From the NCBI GenBank assembly GCA_037482215.1, contig CP148074.1, positions 1,178,001 to 1,242,000 on the forward strand: a DNA stretch of 64,000 nucleotides, written 5' to 3'. Below the pieces are notes generated by a model. It saw only the letters and a program-made list of their open reading frames with translations. It was not told the DNA's origin and did no database searches. The translations under genes and the position numbers were made by a program. This document shows, piece after piece, positions 27,225 to 36,128 of the stretch (within the stretch, counting starts at the first letter, position 1; each line of letters opens with the position of its first letter). The stretch is from Pseudomonas mendocina. GTDB lineage: Bacteria > Pseudomonadota > Gammaproteobacteria > Pseudomonadales > Pseudomonadaceae.

Positions 27225-28046
27225 ATGTTTAAGGCGGGTATTGTGGGCTGCGTAGCAACGGCAGCTTTGCTGGCGGGTTGCCAGGCGGTGAATACCACCA
27301 GCGGCGGTGCAGTTGGCGTGGAGCGTAAGCAGTACATGTTCAGCATGCTGTCATCTGCTGAAGTTGATCAGATGTATGCACAGTCGTATCAGCAAACCCT
27401 AAATGAAGCATCTGGTAAGGGTGTTCTTGATAACACCAGTGCGAATGCCAAGCGATTGCGGACCATTGCTGATCGTCTGATTAAACAGGCGCCTAACTTC
27501 CGGCAAGACGCTGCGCAGTGGGCTTGGGAGGTCAACTTAATCAAAAGCGATGAGCTGAACGCTAATTGTGGCCCCGGCGGAAAAATTATTTTCTACAGCG
27601 GCATCATCGAAAAGCTGAACCTCAGCGATGACGAAATCGCCGCAGTCATGGGGCATGAGATTGCCCACGCCTTACGTGAACATGGACGTGAGGCTATGTC
27701 CAAGGCCTATGGCATTGAGCTGGGTAAAAAGGGCGCAGGCGCCTTGCTGGGTCTGGGGGCTGATAGCATGGCTCTAGCCGATGCTGCCGTGCAGTACGGT
27801 ATGACCTTGCCCAATAGTCGTAGCAATGAAAATGAGGCGGACCTGATCGGCCTTGAGCTTGCCGCACGTGCTGGTTACAACCCGAACGCTGCCATCAGCT
27901 TGTGGCAGAAGATGTCCACAGCCAATGAGGGGGCGCCGCCAGAGTTCATGAGCACGCACCCGTCGTCATCCAGTCGTATTTCAGCACTGCAGCAGGCAAT
28001 CCCTAAGGTGATGCCGCTGTACGAACAAGCAAAAAACAACGGCTAA
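27225..28046 (+). CDS. M48 family metalloprotease lipoprotein
   Basis: A 273-aa envelope zinc protease. The signal MFKAGIVGCVATAALLAGC ends in a lipobox at cysteine 19. The zinc site is HEIAH in VMGHEIAHALREH, with the third ligand in the NENEADLIGLELA segment, as in the LoiP/YggG and BepA-like M48 families. It has no TPR extension, so it is closer to LoiP. ATG at 27225 is preceded by AAGGAGG at seven bases; a TTG one codon earlier is less likely. It probably degrades misfolded outer-membrane proteins. Confidence 0.9.
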   Translation: MFKAGIVGCVATAALLAGCQAVNTTSGGAVGVERKQYMFSMLSSAEVDQMYAQSYQQTLNEASGKGVLDNTSANAKRLRTIADRLIKQAPNFRQDAAQWAWEVNLIKSDELNANCGPGGKIIFYSGIIEKLNLSDDEIAAVMGHEIAHALREHGREAMSKAYGIELGKKGAGALLGLGADSMALADAAVQYGMTLPNSRSNENEADLIGLELAARAGYNPNAAISLWQKMSTANEGAPPEFMSTHPSSSSRISALQQAIPKVMPLYEQAKNNG

Positions 28047-28048
28047 GT

Positions 28049-28076
28049 AAAAAAGCCCCGGTAACGGGGCTTTTTT
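28049..28076. terminator. Bidirectional terminator
   Basis: The perfect stem AAAAAAGCCCCG / CGGGGCTTTTTT with loop GTAA lies between the convergent protease and transporter genes. Confidence 0.93.
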
Positions 28077-28094
28077 AATGCACTTAGGAGCCTG

Positions 28095-28679
28095 TTATAT
28101 GATGCCGCTGAGCTTCATGGCTTGGTACGCAGCATAAATTGCCAGAAGGGCAAACGCTGTGGCCGCGAGACGACGGATCAGCGTCAGCGGCAAACGGTCA
28201 GCGGCAAAGTTACCAGCCAGCACCACTGGCACGTTGGCAATCAACATACCCAATGTTGTCCCGATCACGACCATCACAAATGATGGGTACTGTGCGGCAA
28301 GCATCACCGTCGCTACTTGGGTCTTGTCACCCATTTCAGCCAGGAAGAAAGCAATCAGCGTGGTGAGGAATGGGCCATAGCGTTTCAGGCTCGAGCTTTC
28401 ATCATCATCCAGCTTGTCCGGCACCAAGGTCCATAAAGCAACGGCGACAAAGCTCGCGGCCAGAATCCAGCTCAGTGTCGCTGCAGAGAAGAAACTGGCG
28501 ACCCAATTACCAACAGCACCTGCGGCAAAGTGATTCGCCAAGGTGGCAACAATGATGCCGAAGATGATGGGCCAAGGTTTGCGAAAACGGGCGGCAAGCA
28601 ATAGTGCGAGCAGTTGGGTTTTATCGCCAATTTCAGCCAAGGCGACAATACCAGTAGGTACGAGCAGGGATTCAAGCAT
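28095..28679 (-). CDS. TMEM165/GDT1 family transporter, likely Mn2+ exporter
   Basis: Integral membrane protein of 194 aa with six predicted helices in two repeated halves. Each half carries the family signature E-x-G-D-K-T-Q: AEIGDKTQLLALLL near residue 16 and AEMGDKTQVATVML near residue 113. GDT1/TMEM165 proteins exchange Mn2+ or Ca2+ for protons; bacterial members such as MneA export manganese. The yybP-ykoY riboswitch directly upstream strongly supports Mn2+ export here, with expression rising when Mn2+ is high. Confidence 0.9.
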   Translation of the reverse strand: MLESLLVPTGIVALAEIGDKTQLLALLLAARFRKPWPIIFGIIVATLANHFAAGAVGNWVASFFSAATLSWILAASFVAVALWTLVPDKLDDDESSSLKRYGPFLTTLIAFFLAEMGDKTQVATVMLAAQYPSFVMVVIGTTLGMLIANVPVVLAGNFAADRLPLTLIRRLAATAFALLAIYAAYQAMKLSGII

Positions 28680-28692
28680 CAGGCTTCCTTAG

Positions 28693-28890
28693 GGGGCGGG
28701 TAGACACGGCTATGACACGTACAGCCTCCCCACCCCGGGTAAGGTTGTGCGTGTCATAGGTCTTGTCAAACCACAGGCCCAACTGCGTGGGCTTCGGGTC
28801 GTTCGCGCCATGCTCTGCGGAGCAAGTATGTTGACGCGAACCGGGCGAGCGTGGGGCTCGCGGGAGACTACTCCCCTAGGACAGGGCGCA
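28693..28890 (-). promoter_or_regulatory. yybP-ykoY manganese riboswitch
   Basis: The leader of the GDT1-type gene contains both conserved loops of this class on the minus strand: CCTAGGGGAGTAG (about 28870-28883) and GGGGTGGGGAGGCTGTACG (about 28718-28738). The paired strands GACCTATGACACGC and GTACGTGTCATAGC bring them together, and a variable hairpin lies between. These riboswitches sense Mn2+ and sit before Mn exporters such as mntP. The 3' end lies about 15-20 bases before the start codon, so control of translation initiation is plausible. End points are approximate. Confidence 0.87.
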
Positions 28891-28925
28891 TTTTGCCTAT
28901 GCAATCCAATAAGGGCAAGCCTGAA

Positions 28926-29921
28926 CTATTTATGGGCACGATAGATGCGGAAGCCGTTTTTCTCGGCCAGTGTCTGGCACGGGCCTAGGTGCTGTTCAAT
29001 CAGTGGCGGATATTTTAGGAAACTGTTGGCGACCAGACGCAGCTCGCCTTTGGCTGTCAGGTGCACCTTGGCCTGACGCAGCAAATGTTCCGTGGCGTGA
29101 TAATGGGTGTGCACACCTTGATGGAACGGTGGGTTGCTGAGGATGGTGGTGAGATTGTGCGGAGCAGCATCAATGCCGTCACCGGCAATAACATCAGCCT
29201 GTAAGCCGTTGGCTGCAAGGGTTAGGCGGCTGCTCTCAACAGCAAAGGCATCCACGTCTAGCAGGGTAATGCGGGATGATGGGTAGCGCCGTTTGAGGCT
29301 GGCGCCGAGGACCCCGGCGCCACAGCCAAAGTCAAGAATATGCCCGTCCGGCAAGCCATCCAGATGTTCGAGTAGCAGGGCACTACCAACGTCCAGGCGG
29401 CCATGGCTGAATACCCCCGGCAGGGTGAGGACCTTCAGCGGGCCATCGCTCAGCTCCAGCTCGTAGTGCTGGGCCAGGTCGTGCAGTTCGGGCCGAGTAG
29501 GAGCGTTTTCGACCTTTACGTGCCAGAGTTGGCAGTGCCGGGCACTATCCAGCTTGCGGGCCTGACCAAACGCGGCCAATTGTTTGGCGGCACGCTCGAC
29601 ACCGGCGCGCTTTTCTCCGACCAGAAACAGATTCAGCCCGTTTAGCTCAGATGCGAGGGTGTTGAGCAGGTATTCGGTCAATTCGCGAGATTTTGGTAGG
29701 AACACGACCGCAGCCTGAAAACCGCTGCTGGCGGGTGCTGTACCGAAGTGAGTGCGACCGGGGAAGCGTGTATTGAGTTGCGCAGCGTCGCCTGCATGCC
29801 AGCTCCAGCCCTCAGCTTCAGGCAGGTGGCTGAGCAGGTCGTCGGCAGGCAGGCCGGCTAATAACAGCGGGCCTCCGAACAAATCGGCCTGGCGCAACAA
29901 TACTTCGCTTCGCGGGTCCAT
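28926..29921 (-). CDS. rsmC: 16S rRNA m2G1207 methyltransferase RsmC
   Basis: A 331-aa SAM-dependent enzyme that methylates N2 of G1207 in the 30S subunit. The N-terminal half is the degenerate, non-catalytic methyltransferase-like domain of RsmC/RsmD-type duplications. The C-terminal half has the SAM loop [14 protein letters not shown] (about 197-210), the acidic LLDVDAFAV strand and the catalytic NPPFHQG (about 261-267). AAGGAG precedes the ATG at five bases. It is followed by the 2-hydroxyacid dehydrogenase gene upstream on the same strand with only 28 bp between. Confidence 0.93.
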   Translation of the reverse strand: MDPRSEVLLRQADLFGGPLLLAGLPADDLLSHLPEAEGWSWHAGDAAQLNTRFPGRTHFGTAPASSGFQAAVVFLPKSRELTEYLLNTLASELNGLNLFLVGEKRAGVERAAKQLAAFGQARKLDSARHCQLWHVKVENAPTRPELHDLAQHYELELSDGPLKVLTLPGVFSHGRLDVGSALLLEHLDGLPDGHILDFGCGAGVLGASLKRRYPSSRITLLDVDAFAVESSRLTLAANGLQADVIAGDGIDAAPHNLTTILSNPPFHQGVHTHYHATEHLLRQAKVHLTAKGELRLVANSFLKYPPLIEQHLGPCQTLAEKNGFRIYRAHK

Positions 29922-29949
29922 AAGCGCTCCTTGGAAAAAGTCGCGTAGC

Positions 29950-30915
29950 TTAACTGACTACGCGGATGGCTGCGCCGCTGAAATAGGCCTGTGCGTTTTG
30001 GCTGAGCTGCTCGACAATACGCTGGCGAGCCTCGCGACTGCCCCAGGCACTGTGTGGAGTGACGATCAGGCGTGGAATATCATCAGCCAGTAGCGGGTTG
30101 CCATTGCGTGGCGGTTCCTGAGTCAGTACATCTGTGGCTGCACCGCCGAGGTGGCCACTGCGCAAGGCGTCAGCCAGGGCTTGTTCATTGATTAGCCCCC
30201 CACGTGCGGTGTTGACGATCAATGCACCGGGTTTCATCTGGCTTAACTCGGCTGCGCCGATCATGTCCCGGGTATCATCGTTTAGCGGGCAATGCAGGGT
30301 CAGAGCATCGACCTGTTGCAGCAGCTCGTTAAGAGGGACGCGGTCCGGGCGGGCTGGGCGGCCTGGGAGTTGCCCCAGTAATACCGTCATACCAAAGGCT
30401 TCAGCCAGCTTGGCTACAGCGGCGCCGAGCTCACCATGGCCTAGCAGGCCCAGTTTTTTTCCACTGAGTTCCATAATTGGATAGTCCAGCAGGCAAAACT
30501 GTGTAGCTTGTTGCCAGCGTCCGGCGCGGATAGCCTTCTGATAGTCCGGTAAGCTGGTGGCCAGTGTCAGAAGTAGCATCAATGTATGTTGTGCTACCGA
30601 TGGTGTGCCGTAGCCTTGGCAGTTACACACCGTAATGCCATGGCTGCGAGCAGCAGCCAAGTCTATGGTGTTGGTGCCTGTGGCTGAAACAAGGATTAGT
30701 TTCAATTCCGGACACGCAGCGAAGTGTTCGGCACTTAGCTGCACTTTGTTGCTGATCGCAACCTGTGCGCCCTGCAATCGCTCAACGATCTGTTCAGGGC
30801 TGCTCTGTGGGTACAGGACTAGTTCGCTAAAGCAGGATTCCAAGCTGCTGAAATCAAGGTCGCCGAGATCAAGAGAGTGGTGATCAAGAAATACCGCTTT
30901 TATGCTATGGGTCAT
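29950..30915 (-). CDS. D-2-hydroxyacid dehydrogenase
   Basis: NAD(P)-dependent dehydrogenase of 321 aa in the D-isomer-specific 2-hydroxyacid family, similar to hydroxypyruvate/glycerate dehydrogenases. The nucleotide loop is [16 protein letters not shown] (about 155-170). Catalytic residues are the arginine of NTARGGLI, the glutamate of LTQEPP and the histidine of VTPHSAWGS. The second glycine-rich position reads GHGELG, the usual GxGxxG. The substrate (hydroxypyruvate, glyoxylate or other) cannot be decided. It is probably co-transcribed with rsmC, lying 28 bp before it. Confidence 0.88.
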   Translation of the reverse strand: MTHSIKAVFLDHHSLDLGDLDFSSLESCFSELVLYPQSSPEQIVERLQGAQVAISNKVQLSAEHFAACPELKLILVSATGTNTIDLAAARSHGITVCNCQGYGTPSVAQHTLMLLLTLATSLPDYQKAIRAGRWQQATQFCLLDYPIMELSGKKLGLLGHGELGAAVAKLAEAFGMTVLLGQLPGRPARPDRVPLNELLQQVDALTLHCPLNDDTRDMIGAAELSQMKPGALIVNTARGGLINEQALADALRSGHLGGAATDVLTQEPPRNGNPLLADDIPRLIVTPHSAWGSREARQRIVEQLSQNAQAYFSGAAIRVVS

Positions 30916-30993
30916 CAGCTGCCTCTATCCTGCGTGTTTGAGCGTGAGCTATTGTGTTGAGACTATCAGAAACGGTCGTAATGCGAGGGGCGC

Positions 30994-31623
30994 ATGTACT
31001 GGGCAGAATTTTTTACCGTGGCGCTGATTCATCTGCTGGCAGTTGCAAGTCCGGGGCCGGACTTTGCTGTGGTAGTGAAAGAGAGCGTTACCCACGGTCG
31101 TAAGGCTGGGAGGTATTGTGCGTGGGGGGTCGGCTGTGGAATTTCCATCCATGTGCTGTATTCGTTGCTGGGGATCGGCCTGATCGTTTCGCAGTCGGTC
31201 GTTCTGTTCAATGCCTTGAAATGGCTCGCAGCCGCTTATTTGCTGTATATCGGTATCCGTGCGCTTCAGGCCAAGCCTGCGGCGGGGGACGCTGAGCGTC
31301 TGTATGCAGAGGAAGGCGAGCGTTCGCCGCGTGCAGCATTCGTCTCTGGGTTTGTAACCAATGGGTTGAACCCCAAAGTGACGTTGTTCTTCTTGTCACT
31401 CTTTACCGTGGTAATTGATCCCCACACCCCGTTGCATATGCAGGCTAGCTACGGTCTGTATTTGGTTTTAGCAACTGCGCTTTGGTTTACCCTGATTGCA
31501 CAAGTCTTCAGCCATGAGCGAGTGCGCTCCGGCTTTGCTCGCATGGGGCACTGGTTTGATCGGTTGATGGGGGCGGTGCTGGTTGGGCTAGGTATAAAAC
31601 TGGCATTCACCCAACTAGGGTAG
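30994..31623 (+). CDS. LysE/RhtC-family amino-acid exporter
   Basis: A 209-aa inner-membrane exporter with five to six helices. Family marks are ASPGPDFAVVVKESVTHGRKAG (about 18-39), the GIRALQAKP loop and FVSGFVTNGLNPKVTLFFLSLF. Members export lysine, threonine, homoserine or similar. GAGG precedes the ATG. As I remember, P. aeruginosa has a LysE-type gene (PA4757) between carA and carB. Here carA and carB are adjacent and a LysE-type gene lies 10 kb away; whether it is the same gene relocated is unknown. Confidence 0.9.
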   Translation: MYWAEFFTVALIHLLAVASPGPDFAVVVKESVTHGRKAGRYCAWGVGCGISIHVLYSLLGIGLIVSQSVVLFNALKWLAAAYLLYIGIRALQAKPAAGDAERLYAEEGERSPRAAFVSGFVTNGLNPKVTLFFLSLFTVVIDPHTPLHMQASYGLYLVLATALWFTLIAQVFSHERVRSGFARMGHWFDRLMGAVLVGLGIKLAFTQLG

Positions 31624-31635
31624 GGTGCACAATGC

Positions 31636-31660
31636 AAAAGCCCCGCGTCAGCGGGGCTTT
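31636..31660. terminator. Bidirectional terminator, lysE-type gene/smpB
   Basis: AAAGCCCCGC-GTCA-GCGGGGCTTT lies between convergent genes, with short A and T tracts. Confidence 0.88.
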
Positions 31661-31671
31661 CAGTAGGCGAA

Positions 31672-32154
31672 TTATTCGCCTTTGCCTTTCGTGCGCATGG
31701 CACGTTGGACTTCACGATCGGCATCACGCTCTTTCATGGTGTGGCGTTTGTCGAAGTCTTTCTTACCTTTAGCCAGTGCGATTTCGCACTTGATCAGGTG
31801 GGCTTTCCAGTACAGCGACAGCGCAACGCATGTGTAGCCTTTTTGCTGGACGGCACCAAACAGTTTGTCTAGCTCGCGCTTATTGAGCAGAAGCTTGCGC
31901 GTGCGAGTCGGGTCGGCAATCACATGAGTGCTGGCGGTTTTCAGGGGGGTAATATGGCAACCCATCAGCCAGGCTTCGTCGTCTTTAAGCAATACGTAGC
32001 TGTCGACCAGTTGAGCCTTGCCAGCGCGCAGACTTTTCACTTCCCAGCCAGACAGGACCAAGCCCGCCTCAAACTTAGATTCGACGAAATAGTCATGCAG
32101 CGCCTTTTTGTTCAGCGCGATGGTGCCTTGCGGATGTTTCTTTTGTTTAGCCAT
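31672..32154 (-). CDS. smpB: SsrA-binding protein SmpB
   Basis: A 160-aa RNA-binding protein that delivers tmRNA to stalled ribosomes. It shows the OB-fold blocks [34 protein letters not shown], and the KLLLNKREL segment, followed by the basic C-terminal tail ([14 protein letters not shown]) that enters the mRNA channel. ATG at 32154 gives the standard [10 protein letters not shown] start; longer upstream frames lack homology. It is divergent from ratA, the arrangement common in Pseudomonas. Its partner ssrA is at 2033-2418. Confidence 0.97.
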   Translation of the reverse strand: MAKQKKHPQGTIALNKKALHDYFVESKFEAGLVLSGWEVKSLRAGKAQLVDSYVLLKDDEAWLMGCHITPLKTASTHVIADPTRTRKLLLNKRELDKLFGAVQQKGYTCVALSLYWKAHLIKCEIALAKGKKDFDKRHTMKERDADREVQRAMRTKGKGE

Positions 32155-32421
32155 AGGGCGCGCATTATAGGGGCTCTGAAGCGACTGCGCTATGTGTCTA
32201 GTACCTACTCGCTGATCCGTCTTCCAGATGGAAATGGTTATAGGCGGCACAGCCCGGTATTATTGCGCGTGCTGTGGGATGCAGCTAAGCGCCTCCCTTC
32301 CGGAAAGGCGAATGCCTGCTAGAGTCACCAGCATAGTATTATTGTGGTCTGGGCTATCCCGGGCTGTTTTCAGCGGTGCCGCGAGTGGTCGGGCCGCATT
32401 GGTTCATTGAATGGTCGAGTT

Positions 32422-32856
32422 ATGAGTACCCATATTCAGCGTTCTGCGCTATTGCCGTATCCGGCTCAGGCGCTGTTCGATCTTGTTAATGATGTGGCCA
32501 AGTATCCGGAGTTCTTGCCCTGGTGTTCCGCCAGTGAAGTCATCGAGGTCTCCGAGACTCATATGCGCGCCAGTCTTGAAGTGGCGAAGGGCGGGTTAAG
32601 CCAGCGTTTTGTGACTTCAAATACCCTTGAGCCGGGTAAGTCGATTGAGTTGAATTTGGCTGAAGGGCCTTTTACTCAGCTGAACGGTCGCTGGGAATTC
32701 AAGGCGTTAGGCGACAAAGCCTGCAAAATCAGCCTCGACCTGCAATTCGACTACGCTGGGTCGTTGGTGCGTGCAACGCTTGGGCCGTTATTCAATCAGG
32801 CCGCCAATACCATGGTGGATGCTTTTTGCCAGCGCGCCAAGGAACTCTATGGATAA
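32422..32856 (+). CDS. ratA: RatA-like START-domain protein
   Basis: A 144-aa START/Coq10-fold protein. E. coli RatA has been reported to block association of the 50S subunit, while the fold also resembles ubiquinone-binding Coq10. Recognisable blocks are LPYPAQALFDLVNDVAKYPEFLPWC (about 10-34) and LGPLFNQAANTMVDAFCQRA at the end. ATG at 32422 (MSTHIQRS) is preferred over an upstream frame at 32344. The stop overlaps the start of the rnfH gene by eight bases, the usual ratA-rnfH coupling. Confidence 0.92.
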   Translation: MSTHIQRSALLPYPAQALFDLVNDVAKYPEFLPWCSASEVIEVSETHMRASLEVAKGGLSQRFVTSNTLEPGKSIELNLAEGPFTQLNGRWEFKALGDKACKISLDLQFDYAGSLVRATLGPLFNQAANTMVDAFCQRAKELYG

Positions 32857-33166
32857 GCGCACCATCGTGGTCGAGGTCGTCTATGCCTTGGCTGATAAAC
32901 AAAAGCTTTTAAGCCTGAATGTACCTTACGGTACGACTGTTCGTCAGGCCGCGCTGATGTCTGGAATGGACAGCCATTTCCCTGACCTTGATTTGTTGAA
33001 CAGTCCGTTGGGGATTTTTGGTAAGGCGGTCACCAAGGCCGACGAGCGAGTGCTGGAAGAGGGAGAACGGGTCGAAATTTATCGCCCTCTTATCGCCGAT
33101 CCTAAAGAGGTTCGCAAACAGCGGGCTGCAAAAGCTGCGCAGGCCAAAGCCGAAAGTGCTGAATGA
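32849..33166 (+). CDS. rnfH: RnfH family protein
   Basis: A 105-aa ubiquitin-like beta-grasp protein of the RnfH (RatB, UPF0125) family. The fold blocks are IVVEVVYALADKQKLLSLNVPYGTTV and VGIFGK-like LGIFGKAV, ending with VEIYRPLIADPKEVRKQRA. Its function is not settled. The gene begins inside the 3' end of ratA (eight-base overlap), so translation is coupled. It is followed by a bidirectional terminator before bamE. Confidence 0.93.
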   Translation: MDKRTIVVEVVYALADKQKLLSLNVPYGTTVRQAALMSGMDSHFPDLDLLNSPLGIFGKAVTKADERVLEEGERVEIYRPLIADPKEVRKQRAAKAAQAKAESAE

Positions 33167-33179
33167 TTTCGACTGATAC

Positions 33180-33209
33180 AAAAAAGCCCGGTAATGACCG
33201 GGCTTTTTT
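33180..33209. terminator. Bidirectional terminator, rnfH/bamE
   Basis: AAAAAAGCCCGGT-AATG-ACCGGGCTTTTTT is a perfect stem between convergent genes. Confidence 0.93.
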
Positions 33210-33219
33210 GCGATAGAGA

Positions 33220-33738
33220 TTACTGCGGCGACGGATCCAGAGGTTCTGGTGTCGGCACTGGCACAACTTGAACATCGTCAACTTCGCCCTGGATCTGCTC
33301 AAGCAGTGAACCGGGCGCCGGTTTTTCTTCCGTTTGTTGCGGTGCGGCAGTAGTCGGAGTGGTGACATCGCTACTTTCACCCAAGATCGCTTGGTCGCGG
33401 CTGACACCCGGCATGAAATCGCCGTTGAGACCAATCAGTTGGTCGTCATTATTGAAGTTCAGGGTGACCCGCTCCTGCAAGCGTTGACCGCCACCAGGCT
33501 GGATGCTGTACAGATAATCCCAGCGGTTGCTGTGGAATGTATCGGTGATCAGCGGGTTGCCCATGATAAACCGTACTTGTTTTCGGGTCATTCCTGGACG
33601 CAACTGGTCTATCATATCCTGAGTGACGACATTACCCTGTTGGATGTCGATTTTATAAACCCCGGGGAATGAACAACCGGCGAGTGCGAAGAGCCCCGTA
33701 AGGGAGAGGCTGGTCAGCAGGAGCTTGGCTTTTTGCAT
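33220..33738 (-). CDS. bamE: Outer-membrane assembly lipoprotein BamE
   Basis: A 172-aa lipoprotein subunit of the Bam complex, which inserts beta-barrel proteins into the outer membrane (OmlA/SmpA in Pseudomonas). The signal [22 protein letters not shown] has its lipobox cysteine at 22. The family blocks [23 protein letters not shown] and [13 protein letters not shown] follow. The long low-complexity tail ([32 protein letters not shown]) exceeds the E. coli protein and is probably disordered. ATG at 33738 is chosen by the signal peptide. It is divergent from fur. Confidence 0.95.
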   Translation of the reverse strand: MQKAKLLLTSLSLTGLFALAGCSFPGVYKIDIQQGNVVTQDMIDQLRPGMTRKQVRFIMGNPLITDTFHSNRWDYLYSIQPGGGQRLQERVTLNFNNDDQLIGLNGDFMPGVSRDQAILGESSDVTTPTTAAPQQTEEKPAPGSLLEQIQGEVDDVQVVPVPTPEPLDPSPQ

Positions 33739-33836
33739 CGGAGGGTGACTTCCACTATCTTGTCTGGGCAACGAATTACCGGATCATACCCGCAATAAAG
33801 GAAGCTGCGAAGACGCTTCCTTTGAGAAAGCAAACC

Positions 33837-34241
33837 ATGGTTGAAAATAATGAATTACGCAAGGCGGGCCTGAAGGTCACCTTGCCACGCGTTAAAATCC
33901 TGCAAATGCTGGATTCTGCGGGCCAGCGCCATATGAGCGCTGAAGACGTTTACAAGTCTCTGATGGAGGCGGGTGATGATGTCGGCTTGGCGACTGTCTA
34001 CCGCGTTCTCACGCAGTTTGAGGCTGCTGGGTTAGTCGTGCGTCACAATTTTGATGGCGGTCACGCTGTATTCGAGCTGGCAGACGGTGAGCACCACGAC
34101 CACATGGTCTGCGTGGAGACGGGCGAAGTGATCGAGTTCATCGACTCGGAAATCGAGCGCCGTCAGCGCGAAATCGTTCGTGAGCACGGTTTTGAGCTGG
34201 TTGACCACAATCTGGTGCTTTACGTGCGTAAGAAGATCTGA
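33837..34241 (+). CDS. fur: Ferric uptake regulator Fur
   Basis: Global iron-responsive repressor of 134 aa. The winged-helix part (about 1-82) includes MSAEDVYKSL and DVGLATVYRVLTQFEAAGLV. The dimer and metal-binding part has HNFDGGHAVFELADGEHHDHMVC. Only one cysteine (MVCVETG) is present and no CxxC zinc pair, which as I recall is normal for Pseudomonas Fur. ATG at 33837 gives MVENNELRKAGLKVTLPR. With Fe2+ it should repress the prrF gene at the right end of this window, where a good Fur box is visible. Confidence 0.97.
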   Translation: MVENNELRKAGLKVTLPRVKILQMLDSAGQRHMSAEDVYKSLMEAGDDVGLATVYRVLTQFEAAGLVVRHNFDGGHAVFELADGEHHDHMVCVETGEVIEFIDSEIERRQREIVREHGFELVDHNLVLYVRKKI

Positions 34242-34270
34242 GCCCAAACGTTGGGCTGTATCTGATCTGA

Positions 34271-34299
34271 AATAAAGGCGACCTAAGGTCGCCTTTATT
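34271..34299. terminator. Bidirectional terminator, fur/recN
   Basis: A perfect 13-bp stem AATAAAGGCGACC / GGTCGCCTTTATT with loop TAA lies between convergent genes. Confidence 0.9.
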
Positions 34300-34302
34300 G
34301 TT

Positions 34303-35976
34303 TCAACCCTGAGCGCGGCTGACCATTTGCCGGGCGTGGGCGAGAGATTCTTCGGTGAGGTCTACGCCGCCGAGCATGCGGGCTATCTCTTCTACTCGTT
34401 GTGCCGGGCTGAGTTTGCTGACCGCTGTGCGGGTTGCGTTGTTCTCGCGAACCTTGTGCACGAACAGGTGTTGGTGGCCTTGCGCAGCGACCTGTGGCAG
34501 GTGCGTTACTGTAAGCACCTGGCCACGTTCCCCAAGGCGGCGCAGCAATTGCCCGACGACTTCTGCAGTTGGGCCTCCAATACCCACATCGACCTCATCA
34601 AATACCAGTGTCGGCACGCGTGAGGTTTGTGCGGTAATGACCTGAATCGCCAAGCTGATCCGCGAAAGCTCGCCTCCTGAAGCTACTTTGCCCAAAGCCT
34701 TCAGGGGCTGACCTGGGTTAGCACTGACCAGGAACTCGATTTGTTCCAGGCCATTCGGATGCGGCTCATCACTGCTGTTAGGGGTAAGTTTGACGTTGAA
34801 ACGACCGCCCGGCATCCCCAGGCTCTGCATCTCACTTTCCACAGCACTTCCCAGTCGCTGGGCAGCATCATTACGAATGGCACTCAGCTCGGCGGCTTTG
34901 TCCTGGTAGTGGCGCGCATATGCGTGCTGTTCTTCGGCAAGTCGCTCGAGGGCTTGGTCGTCAGCGTTGAGGTTTTCCAGTTCTTCAAAGAGCTGCTGTT
35001 GCAGGCTGCCCAAGTCGGCCGCTTGAATTCGGTGCTTGCGAGCGAGGGTGTAGATGGTGTCTAGCCGCTCTTCAAGGTATTGCAGGCGCTGAGGGTCTGC
35101 ATCAAAGTGGTCAAGGAAGCGATTCAGTTCTCCAACTGCTTCTTCAACCTGAATTTGTGCGCTGGCCAGCAAGTTGATCGCTTCATTTAAAGCTCCAGGT
35201 TGTCCTTGAAATGCGCTCAGGCGATTCAGGCCGCTGGTCAGTGCGGATAGCACATTGCCGGAGTCACTTTCGCTACACAGCTCGATGACCAAACGACAGG
35301 CGCTGAGCAGGCTCTCGGCATTGGTCAGGTTTTTGTGTTCCTGCTCCAGTTGTTCGAGTTCATCTTCGCCTAGGGCAAGGTTTTCCAGCTCTTCAAGTTG
35401 ATAGCTCAGTAGCTGATGTCTAGCGCGTTGTTCATCGCTCTGGTTGGAGAGTCGCTCCAGCTCGTGGCGCGTCTGTTTCCAGCGTTGAGCGGCAAGCTGT
35501 ACTTGGCGGGCAAGCTCTTGGCTGCCAGCAAACTCATCCAGCAGACGCCGGTGGGTTTCACTTTTAAGGAGTGATTGGTGTTCATGTTGGCTGTGGATGT
35601 CAATGATCAGTTCACCGAGGGCCTTTAGGTCTCCTTGAGGGCATGGACTGCCATTGATGTAGCCGCGAGAGCGACCTTCGCTGGTGATGACGCGGCGCAA
35701 AATGCACGGACCATCTGTTTCAAGATCGCGCTCGGCAAGCCATGCGCGGGCTTCAGGAATATCGCTCAGGTCGAAGCTGGCTAGAATGTCGGCCTTGTCT
35801 GCGCCGGGGCGAACTACTCCGCTGTCAGCTCGGTCGCCTAGCGTTAGTCCGAGGGCGTCGAGCATGATCGACTTGCCCGCACCGGTTTCACCGCTGATCA
35901 CGCTCATGCCGGCGTCCAGCTCAAGGTCAAGGTGTTCCACGATGGCATAGTTGTGAACTGACAGGTGGACCAGCAT
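34303..35976 (-). CDS. recN: DNA repair protein RecN
   Basis: SMC-like ATPase of 557 aa acting in double-strand-break repair. Walker A is GETGAGKS at 29-36. The central region (about 150-380) is coiled coil rich in E, L and Q. The C-terminal ATPase half has the KVASGGELSRISLAIQV signature and Walker B LVFDEVDVGIGG. The gene stands alone and is divergent from the heat-shock operon. A LexA box would be expected upstream, but I could not identify one clearly in 35977-36048. Confidence 0.96.
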   Translation of the reverse strand: MLVHLSVHNYAIVEHLDLELDAGMSVISGETGAGKSIMLDALGLTLGDRADSGVVRPGADKADILASFDLSDIPEARAWLAERDLETDGPCILRRVITSEGRSRGYINGSPCPQGDLKALGELIIDIHSQHEHQSLLKSETHRRLLDEFAGSQELARQVQLAAQRWKQTRHELERLSNQSDEQRARHQLLSYQLEELENLALGEDELEQLEQEHKNLTNAESLLSACRLVIELCSESDSGNVLSALTSGLNRLSAFQGQPGALNEAINLLASAQIQVEEAVGELNRFLDHFDADPQRLQYLEERLDTIYTLARKHRIQAADLGSLQQQLFEELENLNADDQALERLAEEQHAYARHYQDKAAELSAIRNDAAQRLGSAVESEMQSLGMPGGRFNVKLTPNSSDEPHPNGLEQIEFLVSANPGQPLKALGKVASGGELSRISLAIQVITAQTSRVPTLVFDEVDVGIGGPTAEVVGQLLRRLGERGQVLTVTHLPQVAAQGHQHLFVHKVRENNATRTAVSKLSPAQRVEEIARMLGGVDLTEESLAHARQMVSRAQG

Positions 35977-36048
35977 GACAAGGCCTCCAAATTGTTGTCT
36001 GGTTATTTATACAGTGCTTTTTGGGTGAAAGACAATCCATTGCGCGAC

Positions 36049-36077
36049 CTTGAAATCGGAAAAAACGTTCCCATATA
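36049..36077 (+). promoter_or_regulatory. Sigma-32 heat-shock promoter of grpE-dnaK-dnaJ
   Basis: CTTGAAA, 14 bases, then CCCATATA match the RpoH consensus (CTTGAAA-N11-16-CCCCATNT) closely. Transcription would begin near 36085, about 45 bases before grpE. Confidence 0.85.
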
Positions 36078-36128
36078 GGGTGTAAGCAAGTGGGCATGAC
36101 TCACATCGAACGTTAAGAGGAGATAGGC

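Noticed and set aside
28710..28944. Short frames on both strands in the GDT1 leader
   Set aside because: The sequence is better explained as the structured riboswitch; the frames lack start signals.
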